Source: Pseudosulfitobacter sp. DSM 107133 (GTDB taxonomy: Bacteria > Pseudomonadota > Alphaproteobacteria > Rhodobacterales > Rhodobacteraceae). Taken from it: a DNA stretch of 64,000 bases. Numbering within the stretch: the stretch's first letter is position 1; each line of letters begins with the position of its first letter. The notes under the pieces are model-generated. The model had not been told where the DNA came from, made no database searches, and saw nothing but the letters and a program-made list of their open reading frames with translations. The position numbers and the translations under genes were made by a program. Shown piece after piece: positions 43,139-52,384 of the stretch. The stretch is taken from NCBI RefSeq assembly GCF_022788695.1, contig NZ_CP085156.1:62001-126000 (forward strand), given 5' to 3'.

Positions 43139-44425
43139 ATGAGTGATACAGAAGACTATCTGCCAAGACATCTCATTCCAGAGCTTGAAGACGCAATCGC
43201 ATCAGCGCGTGTGGTTAACCTCATTGGCCCAAGGCAGGTTGGCAAGACGACACTTGTACGAGATTTGTTTGGCAATGGCCGTTTTATCACTTTAGATGAC
43301 GCTGCCGTCCTGGCCGCCATTGAAGCAGACCCAGAAGGGCAGCTCACCAGTCTGATGGAAGACCTAGACCACGCACCGCTTATCATTGATGAGGCCCAGC
43401 GGTCTAAAAAGCTGGCTCTGGCAATTAAGAGGGTGGTCGATATCAATCGGCGCAAAGGGCAATTTGTACTTACCGGATCCTCCAACGTATTTACGACCAC
43501 TGACGTAGCTGACTCGCTTGCAGGCAGGATGCGCACACTTAAGCTCTGGCCCTTGTCAGTTGCGGAAGTCAAAAGAGCACCTGTCAGCCACCTAATGGAT
43601 TGGGCGATGCAAAACGACCCGAAGCTACGACAAGTGGCCGATCCAGAGCCAATCAGCCGCAGTGATTACATTGATCTCATTCTGGAAGGTGGGTTTCCCG
43701 AAACCAGAACGCTGCCAATCAGATCCCGTCAGAGACAGTATCGCGACTATATCGACGCGGTGGTTGAGCGTGATGTGGCAGATATTACGCCGGTCCGAAA
43801 GCCAGATGCCCTGCGTATCCTGATAGACCAGATGGCGGCGCGCTCGGCTCAAGAAATCAATGCGTCCGAACTTGCCAAACTGACCAAGCTGCAACGCGTT
43901 ACAGTCGAACAATATTTGGATATCCTGATACGCTTATCGATGTTCACCAAGCTGGGTGCCTGGACATCGGGCGAGGGCAAGCGGGAAATCAAGAACCCAA
44001 AATACCACTTCGTAGATTCAGGCATAGCCTGTGCCTTGCGCCGTTTCACTGAAGATACCTTCACCATCGACAATAATCCGCAAGCCCTCGGCGGTCTGCT
44101 TGAGAGCTTCGTTTTGAACGAGATCCAGCGTGCCATCCCAATGCAGGCCGCTGACTACCGGCTCTATCACTGGCGCAGTGCAGACCAGCGGGAGATCGAC
44201 ATCCTGATCGACGGCGGCAGCCATCTGGTCTGTGTCGAGGTCAAAGCCTCTGCATCGGTCAGCGGTGATGACTTCAAACACCTCAAATGGTTCTCAAAAG
44301 ACGGACCCGGTCGTAGTCGGGCATGTACCGGCATCGTGTTCTATTTGGGTCAGGAAAAACTCACCTTTGGTGATAGAAATTTTGCACTCCCCGTGAGCGC
44401 CCTGTGGAGTGACATCAATGTTTAA
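43139..44425 (+). CDS. AAA_14/DUF4143 ATP-binding protein
   Basis: A 428-residue ATPase. Walker A is NLIGPRQVGKTTL (K36), Walker B APLIIDEAQRSKKL, sensor GQFVLTGSSNVF. The C-terminal DUF4143 domain holds a nuclease-like DQREIDILIDGG...LVCVEVKASASV, the D-ExK pattern of PD-(D/E)XK proteins. Members are widespread stand-alone ATPases of unclear role, often in islands. It starts at ATG 43139 after AAAGGGAAGC, just downstream of the repeat array. A 164-bp gap separates it from the TerB gene, so joint function is uncertain. Confidence 0.85.
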   Translation: MSDTEDYLPRHLIPELEDAIASARVVNLIGPRQVGKTTLVRDLFGNGRFITLDDAAVLAAIEADPEGQLTSLMEDLDHAPLIIDEAQRSKKLALAIKRVVDINRRKGQFVLTGSSNVFTTTDVADSLAGRMRTLKLWPLSVAEVKRAPVSHLMDWAMQNDPKLRQVADPEPISRSDYIDLILEGGFPETRTLPIRSRQRQYRDYIDAVVERDVADITPVRKPDALRILIDQMAARSAQEINASELAKLTKLQRVTVEQYLDILIRLSMFTKLGAWTSGEGKREIKNPKYHFVDSGIACALRRFTEDTFTIDNNPQALGGLLESFVLNEIQRAIPMQAADYRLYHWRSADQREIDILIDGGSHLVCVEVKASASVSGDDFKHLKWFSKDGPGRSRACTGIVFYLGQEKLTFGDRNFALPVSALWSDINV

Positions 44426-44589
44426 GCCTTTGCATCAAGCCTCCTTGGACCTGCCTTGGTCTGCGCTCATCGTGACGCGGACCGAGAGCGTATTTATTGA
44501 AAATCGCAGAGATTTGCGCTTCTACTTAAGCGATAGTGTTTGCATCAAATATCCTTCAACCTAATGTAATTCGTAAGAGGGCTTTGTTA

Positions 44590-47109
44590 ATGTCATCAAT
44601 TCTAAAGTTATTTCGAGTTACCTTTTTCTACGCGCTTTATTTTTTGATGTGCATGGTCGTCGTAACCTTCGCGTTGCAAGGCTGGCCTGTTGGCGGACAG
44701 ATTCTTTTTGCGTTTGGGGTACCGATCTTTTTGGTCTGGTGGCAAGAGCGCAGAAGAGCACGCAAAGCGCTCAGCAGGTTGGATACGGTTGAAGAAAAAA
44801 AGCTGCGTGACGATTCATCCAGCACCGCGCCGCGTCTTTCAGATGAAAAAAACGTCCGCAAACCTCCGGTGAGTTCTGAGAAGCAAGCCGCCGTTCCGTC
44901 ACTGCCGCCCAAACCACCAAAACAGAATTACGCTGAAATTGTGCGTGCTGGCCAGACTGCGGCACCAGCGCTATCCGCAATAGCCAAGCGGTACGAGAAC
45001 GCGCGGCCAACAGCACACAAGCCGCAAACGAATTCTCGTAAAAGTGGCTGGATTCCTGCAACAGAGACAACGACCGTTGCTGGGCGAGATATTGGTGGAA
45101 TGGTTTATGTCGGCACGACGCCTTTGCTCAATCATCACGGCTATCGTGACAAATGCAGGGCCTACATTGACCCGTCACTTTCTGTCGCAAGGACAGGGGA
45201 CGACAGGGCAGGGGAGGGCATGTCGTACTGGCCCGGATACTCTGATATTTCAGCGCGAAGCAGGGCGACCTATCTTGAATGGTTGGCAAGTGGCCGTTCT
45301 GACCCATCCTATGATCCGGGCTACATGTTCTTGTACTTCTACGGGCTGGAGCGGCGGCTTTTTATCGATCAATCCGATGCAGATGCAAAGGACATCGCTG
45401 CCGAAGTTCGTAGGCTTATTTCCATTTATCCTGAGAACCATTCGGTCAAAAGATACCTTGGCGAGTTTCTTGATATTGTAACGCTCAAAGAAGCCGAGTT
45501 TGAAGCGTTGGAACCGATTTTTGAGCATAGCGGATGGGAACTGCCTTTTGTACTTCGGTATGTCATTGGGGCACGTATTGCCCATGGCCAGACCCTCAGC
45601 GCGGATTGGATATTGAGTTGGTTGATTTGCCATCCAGAAAGCCATTTGCGCACGCCCGCTACGCGCTGCCGCGAAGAATTCCATGCTTTGTTCAAAATCA
45701 GGTTTGACAAACGTTTTCCTGATGGGCTGAAAGTTACCAAGCCACGCAAACACCTCAAAGCAACGTATCGCGCAGCCTCAAGCGAGTTTGAGGGAACGCT
45801 TAGCCCCATGGCGAACGGCAAACCCGTTCCTGATATCTCCGGATTGCGAAAGCCGGTCGAGATTGCACAGGAAGTCGCGGATGAAGCGATAGACGATCTT
45901 GATAAGTTGAGCCGCTATCTTGGTCGAAACCCCGAGGGCAGGGGAAGCATCGAGGCGCACGCCCTCTTGCCACTAGATTTGTGGACCCTTTTCCCATCGA
46001 CAGAAATGGAAGCGCTGAAAGAGTGGGCGAGTGGGATCATGCAGCGCGGAGGACTTATTCCGCTGGCCGACGTGATCGAAAAGCTAGAAGGACAGCGCAG
46101 CACGAAGATTGGCAAGCGACAGCTAACAGGGGCGGCAGATGCTTTGGCGCGGCTTGGATTTGGGCTGGCACCTGATCCGCGCTTTGCACTGCGTTCACCA
46201 AAACCGGAAGAGCCTGTGGTTTTGTTTGATCTCGGCGAACAGATCGAAAAGCTGGAAGATGTTTCGGAAAGCTATCAGACCGCGCTGATGGAGTTGGCTC
46301 TTGCCTCGTTTGTTGCCCATGCTGACGGGCGTATCGCCGATGCTGAACGCAAAGCATTGGAGGCTCAAGTTGCATCTGTCGAAGGGCTGAGTGAGCAGGA
46401 GCGGCACCGGCTTCAGGCAAATATGGTATGGTTCCTTGCCGTGCCGCCTGACATGACGCTGCTACGCCGTAAACTCAAAGATGTTGGTGTGGAAGACCAA
46501 GCTGCGATGCGTGCGGCCTTGGTTGGGGCGGCACACGCCGATGGCGTTATCCTATCCGAAGAGGTCGCCAGCATTGAGAAAGTGTACAAGGCATTGGGTC
46601 TTGATCCGTCACTCGCCTATTCCGACCTTCACGCCGGAGAAATTGCAGACGCGCCACGTACTGTTCGCGCGGCTCAGCCGGGCAATTTTGGAGAGGCCAT
46701 TCCTGAACTACAAAAGGCAGTTGGGCCTGTTCTGGATGCATCGCGGATCGCGGCCATCAGATCAGATACGGCGCGGGTGTCTTCTGTCCTAGGGCAGATA
46801 TTTGAGGCTGAGGAAGAAGCAGAAGAGGGCGGAGACTCCAAAGTTGCAACGCTATTTACTGGGCTAGATGCAAAACATGGCGCTTTGCTGTTGGATTTGG
46901 TGGCTCAAGAGAACTGGACCGAAGACGCGTTCGAGCAACTTTGCGGAAAACATGGATTGATGCCGTCAGGTGCATTGGAGGCCATAAACGAGTGGGCCTT
47001 TGAGGCTCATGATGAAGCCTTGCTGGAAGAGTATGATGGATATGACGTGTCTCCGGAAATTGCGGATGCGGTTAAACAAAAATTAGAAGGGGAGGGGCGT
47101 CATGTCTAA
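44590..47109 (+). CDS. TerB_N-TerB-TerB_C protein with N-terminal membrane anchor
   Basis: An 839-residue protein. Two hydrophobic segments lie in the first 50 residues (FRVTFFYALYFLMCMVVVTF, GGQILFAFGVPIFLVWW), followed by a charged linker. A TerB_N-like region (YRDKCRAYIDPSLSVA... SYWPGYSDISARSRATYLEW) precedes a TerB domain with two metal-binding loops, FVAHADGRIADAERKALE and AAHADGVILSEEVASIE, and an acidic TerB_C region. TerB domains bind divalent metal and act as scaffolds in tellurite and phage-linked loci. Its end overlaps the next gene by 8 bp. AAGAGGGC precedes the ATG. Confidence 0.82.
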   Translation: MSSILKLFRVTFFYALYFLMCMVVVTFALQGWPVGGQILFAFGVPIFLVWWQERRRARKALSRLDTVEEKKLRDDSSSTAPRLSDEKNVRKPPVSSEKQAAVPSLPPKPPKQNYAEIVRAGQTAAPALSAIAKRYENARPTAHKPQTNSRKSGWIPATETTTVAGRDIGGMVYVGTTPLLNHHGYRDKCRAYIDPSLSVARTGDDRAGEGMSYWPGYSDISARSRATYLEWLASGRSDPSYDPGYMFLYFYGLERRLFIDQSDADAKDIAAEVRRLISIYPENHSVKRYLGEFLDIVTLKEAEFEALEPIFEHSGWELPFVLRYVIGARIAHGQTLSADWILSWLICHPESHLRTPATRCREEFHALFKIRFDKRFPDGLKVTKPRKHLKATYRAASSEFEGTLSPMANGKPVPDISGLRKPVEIAQEVADEAIDDLDKLSRYLGRNPEGRGSIEAHALLPLDLWTLFPSTEMEALKEWASGIMQRGGLIPLADVIEKLEGQRSTKIGKRQLTGAADALARLGFGLAPDPRFALRSPKPEEPVVLFDLGEQIEKLEDVSESYQTALMELALASFVAHADGRIADAERKALEAQVASVEGLSEQERHRLQANMVWFLAVPPDMTLLRRKLKDVGVEDQAAMRAALVGAAHADGVILSEEVASIEKVYKALGLDPSLAYSDLHAGEIADAPRTVRAAQPGNFGEAIPELQKAVGPVLDASRIAAIRSDTARVSSVLGQIFEAEEEAEEGGDSKVATLFTGLDAKHGALLLDLVAQENWTEDAFEQLCGKHGLMPSGALEAINEWAFEAHDEALLEEYDGYDVSPEIADAVKQKLEGEGRHV

Positions 47110-48409
47110 ATTGAAGCCACGTGAGCGCGATGCAATTGTTCAGGCTTTACGCGCAGGAGTCGTGCCGAAACTGGGCCTGCGTCATGTTCAGGTAGGACGC
47201 GTTCGCGAGATCGAAGAACTTGTGAAAGACATGGAACGCATCGCGGACGGCGGCGCTGCTATCCGTTTTGTTATCGGGGAGTATGGATCTGGCAAAACCT
47301 TCTTTATGAACCTGATCCGTTTGGTGGCTTTGGAAAAAGGGCTGGTGGTGATGTTCGCTGATCTTGCCCCTGATAGGCGCCTTCACGCGACAGGTGGGCA
47401 AGCGCGCGGCCTCTACGCAGAAATGGCGCGCAACCTGTCAACGCGCACAAAGCCGGATGGTGGAGCTTTGGCCAGTGTGGTTGAGCGGTTTGTCAGCCAA
47501 GCGCACCGAGATGCCGAGGAAAAAGATGTGCCTACGGGCACCATCATTCGCGAGCGCTTGGGCCATTTTGAAGAACTCACTGGCGGTTTTGAATTTGCAG
47601 AGGTCATTCGCCGGTATTGGGAAGGCCATGAGAACGGGGATGACGAACTTAAGTCGGCAGCACTTCGTTGGCTGCGGGGAGAATTCGCAACACGCACAGA
47701 TGCGCGCAAAGCCCTTGGCGTGCGCACTATCGTTGATGATGCGAGCGTTTACGATCATCTCAAGCTGATGTCTGCTTTTGTGTGCGAGGCCGGTTACAAA
47801 GGGCTGCTTGTCGGCCTCGATGAAATGGTGAACCTGTTCAAGCTGACATCGTCCCAGGCACGCAACGCAAACTACGAACAAATCCTGCGTATTTTGAATG
47901 ACGTACTTCAGGGCAGTGCCGAGAACCTTGGGTTTCTCATGGGAGGCACGCCAGAGTTTTTGATGAACACGCGCCGTGGGCTTTATAGTTACGAAGCCCT
48001 GCAATCGCGGTTGGCAGAAAACACCTTCGCTCGAGATGGCCTTGTTGATTTGTCGGGGCCGGTTGTGCGGCTGGCAAGCCTGACGCCGGAAGATCTGTTT
48101 GTTCTGTTGGCCAATGTCAGACGCGTGATGCAGGACGATGAAACTGCCTTGCCGGATACAGCGCTGGAAGCCTTTATGAACCATTGCTCAGATCGGATTG
48201 GAGAGGCCTATTTCAGGACCCCGCGCAACACGGTGACGGCCTTTGTGAATCTGTTGTCGGTGTTGGAGCAAAACCCAAGCGTAGAGTGGAGTGATCTAAT
48301 CGAAAAGATTGACGTTTCGGAAGACCTTGGCGAGGATATGAGCGACGTAGAGGAAACGACTGGCGCTCAACCGAGTGGTGACGACGATCTGATCAGCTTC
48401 AAGCTCTGA
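47102..48409 (+). CDS. DUF2791 (BrxD-like) P-loop ATPase
   Basis: A 435-residue ATPase similar to the BREX protein BrxD. Walker A is VIGEYGSGKTFFMNLI (K65), Walker B LLVGLDEMVNLFKLT (D240, E241). It also has LGFLMGGTPEFL (sensor) and SRLAENTFARDGLVDLSGPV. BrxD is found with the BrxHI helicase in type 2 and type 6 BREX; here PglX, PglZ and BrxC are absent. The overlap with the TerB gene and a 9-bp gap to the helicase indicate one operon. A complex of the three products is inferred. Confidence 0.85.
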   Translation: MSKLKPRERDAIVQALRAGVVPKLGLRHVQVGRVREIEELVKDMERIADGGAAIRFVIGEYGSGKTFFMNLIRLVALEKGLVVMFADLAPDRRLHATGGQARGLYAEMARNLSTRTKPDGGALASVVERFVSQAHRDAEEKDVPTGTIIRERLGHFEELTGGFEFAEVIRRYWEGHENGDDELKSAALRWLRGEFATRTDARKALGVRTIVDDASVYDHLKLMSAFVCEAGYKGLLVGLDEMVNLFKLTSSQARNANYEQILRILNDVLQGSAENLGFLMGGTPEFLMNTRRGLYSYEALQSRLAENTFARDGLVDLSGPVVRLASLTPEDLFVLLANVRRVMQDDETALPDTALEAFMNHCSDRIGEAYFRTPRNTVTAFVNLLSVLEQNPSVEWSDLIEKIDVSEDLGEDMSDVEETTGAQPSGDDDLISFKL

Positions 48410-48418
48410 GCCTCGAGG

Positions 48419-50593
48419 ATGAGCAGCGCTTTTGACCAACTTGCCCGCCCTGTCCAGAAATGGATCAGACAGCAGGGGTGGCGTGAACTGCGCGATATTC
48501 AGGCGCGCGCAATTCGGACTATTTGCGAAAGTGACAACGATCTCGTCGTCGCGGCATCGACTGCCGGTGGTAAAACAGAGGCTGCATTTTTTCCATTGAT
48601 CTCTCAGGTGCTGGATGCACCGGCAGAGGGTGGCGGTTTCGATGTGCTCTACATCGGACCACTCAAGGCGCTGATCACCGATCAGGCGGGGCGGCTGGAA
48701 GGCATCTGCCAAGAGGCGGAGCTTCCAGTGGTGCCGTGGCACGGCGATGTGTCGCAATCAGTCAAAACCCGCGCGATGAAAAATCCCAAAGGGATCTTGC
48801 TCATCACGCCAGAATCGCTAGAGGCATTGTTCGTCCGTCGGGGCCTGGAAATCGCGCGCCTGTTCGGTGCAACCCGAGCTGTGGTGATCGATGAGTTGCA
48901 CACTGTGCTCGATAGTGAGCGCGGGGTGCAATTGCGGTCCCTGCTGACACGTCTTGAGTTGGCAATCAAAAGGCCCATCCGCCGCATTGGACTATCTGCG
49001 ACGCTTGGGGATATGGATCTCGCCCGCGCTTATCTGCGGCCCGACAATGCGGAACACGTCACTTTGATCGAAGCAGAGGGCGGAGAAGCGGAACTGAAAC
49101 TTCAGCTGCGTGGATATCTTTCCGGTGGAGAAGACGACAACACCCCATCTGCCACAGACGCTGTCGCAGCGCACTTATTCGAGCATCTCCGGGGAAGTGA
49201 CAATCTTGTGTTTGCCGGTGCCCGTCAACGTGTTGAAATTTACGCAGACCGACTGCGCAATTTATGCGAACAAGAGCATCTTCCCCAAGAGTTTTACCCG
49301 CACCATGCCAGCCTTTCACGCGATCACCGTGATTTTGTTGAACGGCGCCTGAAAGACAGCAGCAAACCTACCACGGCTGTCTGCACGTCCACACTGGAGC
49401 TTGGCATCGACATCGGCGATGTGACCTGTGTCGCCCAAATTGGCGCACCCTTCACTGTCGCAGCCCTACGACAACGATTGGGACGTTCAGGACGTAGGGA
49501 GGGCCAGCCAGCGATCCTGCGACAATACGCGGTAGAAACGAGGCTCACCTCGGGTAGTAGCTTTGTGGATCGTCTGAGGCTGGGGTTGATCCGGTCTATC
49601 GCGATGATTGATCTGTTGTTGGAGGGCTGGTGTGAACCACCGAAGCCGCAAGCACTGCATCTGTCGACACTTGTGCATCAGATCCTATCCGTAATCGCGC
49701 AGAGGGGAGGGGCACCAGCCAATATTCTATACAGCGTGCTGTGTCGCGAAGGCCCGTTTCGGCAAGTCACCAAAGCAATGTTCACTGATGTGCTGCGCGC
49801 ACTCGGTCATCCTGAAACAGGCTTGATAGAGCAAACGGACGGTGGTTTGCTACTCTTGGGCCAAAACGGAGAGCGGCTAGTCGAGCACTATAGCTTTTAC
49901 GCGGTGTTCAAGACGCCCGAAGAATACAGGCTGGTTTCAAACGGGCGGGAACTTGGGACATTGCCAATCGACAACATCCTCTCACCCGGGATGATGCTGA
50001 TCTTTTCAGGGCGCCGCTGGTTGGTTCAGGAAATCCATGACCGGGAAAAGGTTATTATGGTCAAACCTGCCAAAGCAGGTGTGCCGCCTGTGTTTGGTGG
50101 GGACCCGGGCGAGATCCATGACAAGGTAATCGCGCGCATGTTCGATGTGTTGGAGGGCGATACCAAGCCCCTCTACATGGACGCGAATGCGCTCGGAATG
50201 CTTGAGGAGGCGCGGCTGAACTATGCGCAGATGGGGTTCACTAATGCGCGCCTAATCAATTTGGGCGAAGAGACCTCAATCATCGCAACACGAGTAGGGA
50301 CAATGAAAACGACAACCTTGGCGCTTGCGCTGAGAGGGTTTAGGTTTTCTGTCGAACAATATGATGGCTTCCTTCAAGTGGAAGCGGGGGACGAAACCCC
50401 GCCACTAACCGAGGTTCTCAAGAGGATTGGGGACGGCGAAGACGTTGATCTTTTTGCTGGGGCCGGCAACCTACTGACGGAGAAATTCCATCCGTATCTG
50501 ACGCGCGCGTTGTTGGAGCTGGATGCGATTTCATCTAGGCTTGAACCCCAGAACCTTGCAAGTGTTGTCGCGAACCTTGCTTCAAAGCAGTAA
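48419..50593 (+). CDS. Lhr/BrxHI-like DEAD/DEAH-box helicase
   Basis: A 724-residue superfamily-2 helicase. Motif I is AASTAGGKTEAAFF (K52), motif II VIDELHTVLDSERG (D158), motif III GLSATLGDMD, motif VI RQRLGRSGRREGQP. A winged-helix/Lhr-type C-terminal region follows (NIEH-like LSPGMMLIFSGRRWLVQEIHD). Lhr relatives unwind nucleic acid; BrxHI partners BrxD. It is the third gene of the TerB module. The Tn3-family transposon end lies 59 bp after its stop, so the operon may have had more genes before that insertion. Confidence 0.88.
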   Translation: MSSAFDQLARPVQKWIRQQGWRELRDIQARAIRTICESDNDLVVAASTAGGKTEAAFFPLISQVLDAPAEGGGFDVLYIGPLKALITDQAGRLEGICQEAELPVVPWHGDVSQSVKTRAMKNPKGILLITPESLEALFVRRGLEIARLFGATRAVVIDELHTVLDSERGVQLRSLLTRLELAIKRPIRRIGLSATLGDMDLARAYLRPDNAEHVTLIEAEGGEAELKLQLRGYLSGGEDDNTPSATDAVAAHLFEHLRGSDNLVFAGARQRVEIYADRLRNLCEQEHLPQEFYPHHASLSRDHRDFVERRLKDSSKPTTAVCTSTLELGIDIGDVTCVAQIGAPFTVAALRQRLGRSGRREGQPAILRQYAVETRLTSGSSFVDRLRLGLIRSIAMIDLLLEGWCEPPKPQALHLSTLVHQILSVIAQRGGAPANILYSVLCREGPFRQVTKAMFTDVLRALGHPETGLIEQTDGGLLLLGQNGERLVEHYSFYAVFKTPEEYRLVSNGRELGTLPIDNILSPGMMLIFSGRRWLVQEIHDREKVIMVKPAKAGVPPVFGGDPGEIHDKVIARMFDVLEGDTKPLYMDANALGMLEEARLNYAQMGFTNARLINLGEETSIIATRVGTMKTTTLALALRGFRFSVEQYDGFLQVEAGDETPPLTEVLKRIGDGEDVDLFAGAGNLLTEKFHPYLTRALLELDAISSRLEPQNLASVVANLASKQ

Positions 50594-50652
50594 GGCAGAA
50601 AGTGAATCTTTCGCAACAATTTGCACGGAGGTCCATCATGCGCGGCTTTATG

Positions 50653-50690
50653 GGGGTCGCTTACGGCTGGGGGCGAAATAGTACGCTAAG
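50653..50690 (+). repeat. Tn3-family 38-bp terminal inverted repeat
   Basis: It starts GGGGTCGCTTACGG, contains GGGGGCGAAAT and ends TACGCTAAG. It closely follows the Tn5393/Tn163 pattern (GGGGTCG, GGGGGCG, TACGCTAAG) as I remember it. The partner repeat is missing. The stop codon of the passenger gene (50686-50688) lies within it. Confidence 0.8.
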
Positions 50691-51630
50691 GACTCTTAGT
50701 TGCCTCAGCACACGCTGAGAGGCTGACAAAAACATAGTTGAGAATTGCTTTGCGCCCGACAGCCTCAGCCGTCCTGCGTGATGCGGGGTTGAGCCGGTCT
50801 ATGGTGCCAATAAGCAACCGGTTTTGATCTTTGACTTCAGCAGCCCAGGTTTTTTGGGCCTCTGCGGCATAGCCATTTCCTGTCTGAGATGTGACAACAA
50901 CCTCCTCATTTATTTCATCACCGTCGAGCCATTCAACGGCACCAGGCGCGATGGCGAGAAGGCCAACGGTCTTGTTACATACAGTTATCGCGCGAAGCTG
51001 CCCAGCACCATACCAGGCTCGTATATCCTCAGGATCAGCAGCAGAGATGTTTTGGGCAAGCTCGGGTTCGTGCACTGCGATGTCGCGGTAGCGTTGCTCA
51101 ACCAGGTGAATGGCAGCATCGGCCCCTCTGAATGCCGTAAGGGAGATGCGGTCACTTGACGCTCCTAAGTCTCTATAACGGGCGGCATGAACGCTCATAT
51201 CGATGATAAATGATCGTGTGCCGTCAAACGAGTTCAGTTGTTCGGGCGTCAAAAGCAACCGCAGATGTTGAGGTTTGAATGCTTGCCATTCAGTGGCCGC
51301 CAATTCAGCGAGTGCCTCAATCCCTTCGGTATTCTCTGGAAACGTATGCGCGATGACCTCAATAAATGGACGTTCGGTATCACCGCCGAAAAATCGGACG
51401 CCACCGAGGAGTGATCCGCTTTGTGACTTCACCTGGCGGTGGTTGAAGTCTTGTTCGCTAATCCCCGGCAGTGTGATGTGGTCGGAGAATAATTGCGCAA
51501 ACGCGGGATCATCTACGCGGGCTATCTGAGCATCAAGCCAAGCTTGAAGCCGCTTTGGGCCGGTTGCACCAAAGAGCTGTTTCGAAAGCTCATTCTGAGC
51601 AGCAAGAGATGGCCATGCTTGTACTTTCAT
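50686..51630 (-). CDS. GNAT-like acetyltransferase passenger of the Tn3-family transposon
   Basis: A 314-residue protein. The C-terminal part shows a GNAT acetyl-CoA signature (VVVTSQTGNGYAAEAQKTWA, then NPASRRTAEAVGRKAILNY). The N-terminal 190 residues match nothing I recognise. It starts 6 bp after the tnpR stop, so it is co-transcribed with the resolvase, and its own stop falls in the terminal repeat. It is thus an integral passenger. GNAT passengers can be toxins, resistance enzymes or modifiers; the substrate is unknown and no antitoxin is seen. Confidence 0.65.
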   Translation of the reverse strand: MKVQAWPSLAAQNELSKQLFGATGPKRLQAWLDAQIARVDDPAFAQLFSDHITLPGISEQDFNHRQVKSQSGSLLGGVRFFGGDTERPFIEVIAHTFPENTEGIEALAELAATEWQAFKPQHLRLLLTPEQLNSFDGTRSFIIDMSVHAARYRDLGASSDRISLTAFRGADAAIHLVEQRYRDIAVHEPELAQNISAADPEDIRAWYGAGQLRAITVCNKTVGLLAIAPGAVEWLDGDEINEEVVVTSQTGNGYAAEAQKTWAAEVKDQNRLLIGTIDRLNPASRRTAEAVGRKAILNYVFVSLSACAEATKSP

Positions 51631-51636
51631 CGAGAT

Positions 51637-52221
51637 TTAGATGACCCTTGTCTCAGTTCTCTTGAGGGTGCGATAGACAGTTGGTCTGGACACGGAAAAC
51701 ACCTCTGCCAGATCGCTGATGGAATATTCGCCGGTGGCGTGCATGCGGGTCAGCTCGCGCTGCTGTTTGTCAGACAACTTTGGTTGCTTACCGCGCAATT
51801 TCCCTTTGGCACGGGCGATGGCCATACCTTCGCGGGTGCGCATGCGGATAAGGTCGGTCTCGAATTCGGCAAAGGTCGCCAGGATGTTGAAGAACATCTT
51901 TCCCATGGGATCAGTCGGATCATAAACGGAAGCGCCGAGGGCGAGCTTTACGCCTTTGACCTCGAACTGATGGGCAATTGCACGGGCGTCCGGGACCGAA
52001 CGGGCCAGCCGGTCTAGTTTGGGCACAACAAGGGTGTCGCCTTCCCGTACGGCGGCAATCGCCTGATCCAAACCGGGGCGTGCGCGGTTCGTGCCGGTCA
52101 ATCCATGATCGGTGTAGACCCGATCTGGGGCCACGCCCAAAGCTTCGAGCGCCTGTTTTTGGGCGGTCAGGTCCTGGCCGTCGGTCGAGCAGCGGGCGTA
52201 TCCAATTTTTGTCGCAGTCAT
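51637..52221 (-). CDS. tnpR: Serine resolvase TnpR
   Basis: A 194-residue Tn3-type resolvase that resolves cointegrates at res. The catalytic Ser is S12 in IGYARCSTDGQDLTAQ; LVVPKLDRLARSVPDA carries the conserved Arg residues, and ISDLAEVFSVSRPTVYRTL is the C-terminal helix-turn-helix. The ATG at 52221 was chosen; the longer frame to 52371 crosses the res region. It is divergent from tnpA. Confidence 0.95.
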   Translation of the reverse strand: MTATKIGYARCSTDGQDLTAQKQALEALGVAPDRVYTDHGLTGTNRARPGLDQAIAAVREGDTLVVPKLDRLARSVPDARAIAHQFEVKGVKLALGASVYDPTDPMGKMFFNILATFAEFETDLIRMRTREGMAIARAKGKLRGKQPKLSDKQQRELTRMHATGEYSISDLAEVFSVSRPTVYRTLKRTETRVI

Positions 52222-52384
52222 GCACAAAGTGTACGGATAAGGGGCCTCTTTTGCAAATCTAACCGTACCAGATATATGAGACGTCAAAAGTAGCGGTTTC
52301 ATGCGGTGCATCTGTTCGCTTGAACCTGTCCGCTCAGCGTCCGTCTTACGGACGCCGCCACCAACCCTCATTCAGGACGATACT
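52222..52384. promoter_or_regulatory. res region between tnpR and tnpA
   Basis: This divergent intergenic stretch should hold the three resolvase subsites and both promoters. Visible symmetry: GTACGGAT (52231-52238) with AACCGTAC (52261-52268), and a hairpin GCGTCCGT-CTT-ACGGACGC at 52337-52355. Subsites were not resolved further. Confidence 0.55.

Noticed and set aside
44590..50593. Calling the module a BREX system
   Set aside because: Only the accessory BrxD- and BrxHI-like proteins are present; PglX, PglZ and BrxC, which define BREX, are absent from the window.
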